From positions 4,700 through 68,699 of the forward strand of contig JAAXWO010000014.1 of the NCBI GenBank assembly GCA_013334965.1: a DNA stretch of 64,000 nt, in the 5' to 3' direction. The position numbers and the translations under genes were made by a program. Shown here piece after piece: positions 63,909 through 64,000 of this stretch. This DNA is from Chlorobiaceae bacterium (GTDB lineage: Bacteria > Bacteroidota > Chlorobiia > Chlorobiales > Chlorobiaceae). Position 1 is the first letter of the stretch; each line of letters starts with the position of its first letter. The notes below the pieces were generated by a model, which saw only the letters and a program-made list of their open reading frames with translations, had not been told where the DNA came from and ran no database searches.

Positions 63909-64000
63909 TCAATTATTGATTCTTACCGGCATAACCAGAATGATGAGGTCTTCCTGGCGATCTTCATGTTTAGGCTTGAAAATCACGGCTGTCGTAGGAC
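63909..64000 (-). CDS. dnaN: DNA polymerase III beta subunit (sliding clamp), C-terminal fragment
   Basis: The last 29 or so codons, ending in the conserved DnaN tail (DLIILVMPVRINN then TGA). The 5' part lies beyond the window. Identity rests on this tail and on the dnaN-recF order. Confidence 0.85.
   Translation of the reverse strand, partial: PTTAVIFKPKHEDRQEDLIILVMPVRINN

Overview
The window is a chromosomal segment of a green sulfur bacterium (Chlorobi; Chlorobium/Pelodictyon/Chlorobaculum type). The evidence is the combination of a bacteriochlorophyll geranylgeranyl reductase (bchP), a detached atpD-atpC pair next to a divergent GTP-type PEP carboxykinase, a complete oxidative-type dsr cluster (dsrN, dsrC, dsrAB, dsrL, dsrMKJOP, siroheme genes), flavocytochrome c sulfide dehydrogenase (fccAB) and a SoeABC/PSRLC3-like molybdoenzyme. 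The right end carries dciA-like, recF and the 3' end of dnaN, so the replication origin should lie just beyond position 64000. Species cannot be fixed from sequence reading alone.

Layout: 1-3056 is the 5' part of a large two-partner-secretion exoprotein with near-identical 309-bp repeats, followed by about 1.3 kb without a gene. 4.3-7.1 kb holds msrB, an MFS exporter and an acetate-permease-family gene. 7.5-13.3 kb is one leftward operon: a fused FeS/NrfD subunit, a molybdopterin catalytic subunit, a TSUP anion exporter and a DUF1634 protein, probably for cytoplasmic sulfite oxidation and sulfur-anion export. 13.9-21 kb holds dodecin, pckG, a TlpA-like thioredoxin, tRNA-Thr(CGT), atpDC, ldcA, clpS and a TonB-like protein.

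21.2-38.8 kb is the dsr island, all leftward: rhodanese, dsrN, dsrC, dsrA, dsrB, dsrL, dsrU-like, dsrT-like, dsrM, dsrK, dsrJ, dsrO, dsrP, then a 2.5-kb array of eight ~317-bp palindrome-rich tandem repeats, then two siroheme genes (dsrV, dsrW). dsrEFH, expected in sulfur oxidizers, is not present between dsrU and dsrT or elsewhere in the window.

39-54 kb is housekeeping: glyS, bchP with a coupled DUF2499-type membrane gene, ctp, dapD, an RNase E/G, rnhB, yraN, gyrB, a SurA-like PPIase and secDF. 54.4-56.1 kb is fccAB. 56.5-64 kb is origin-proximal: mnmG bracketed by two perfect parS sites, a family-B DNA polymerase, a flavodiiron protein behind a 19-bp palindrome, then dciA-like, recF and dnaN.

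Functionally, FccAB takes electrons from sulfide in the periplasm, stored sulfur is carried by DsrC and oxidized to sulfite by DsrAB (with DsrL and siroheme supplied by DsrN/V/W), DsrMKJOP handles the DsrC redox couple at the membrane, and the Soe-like complex could finish sulfite to sulfate. A short AT-rich motif is shared upstream of the soe operon, dsrC and the rhodanese-dsrN unit, and may tie these together in one regulon.
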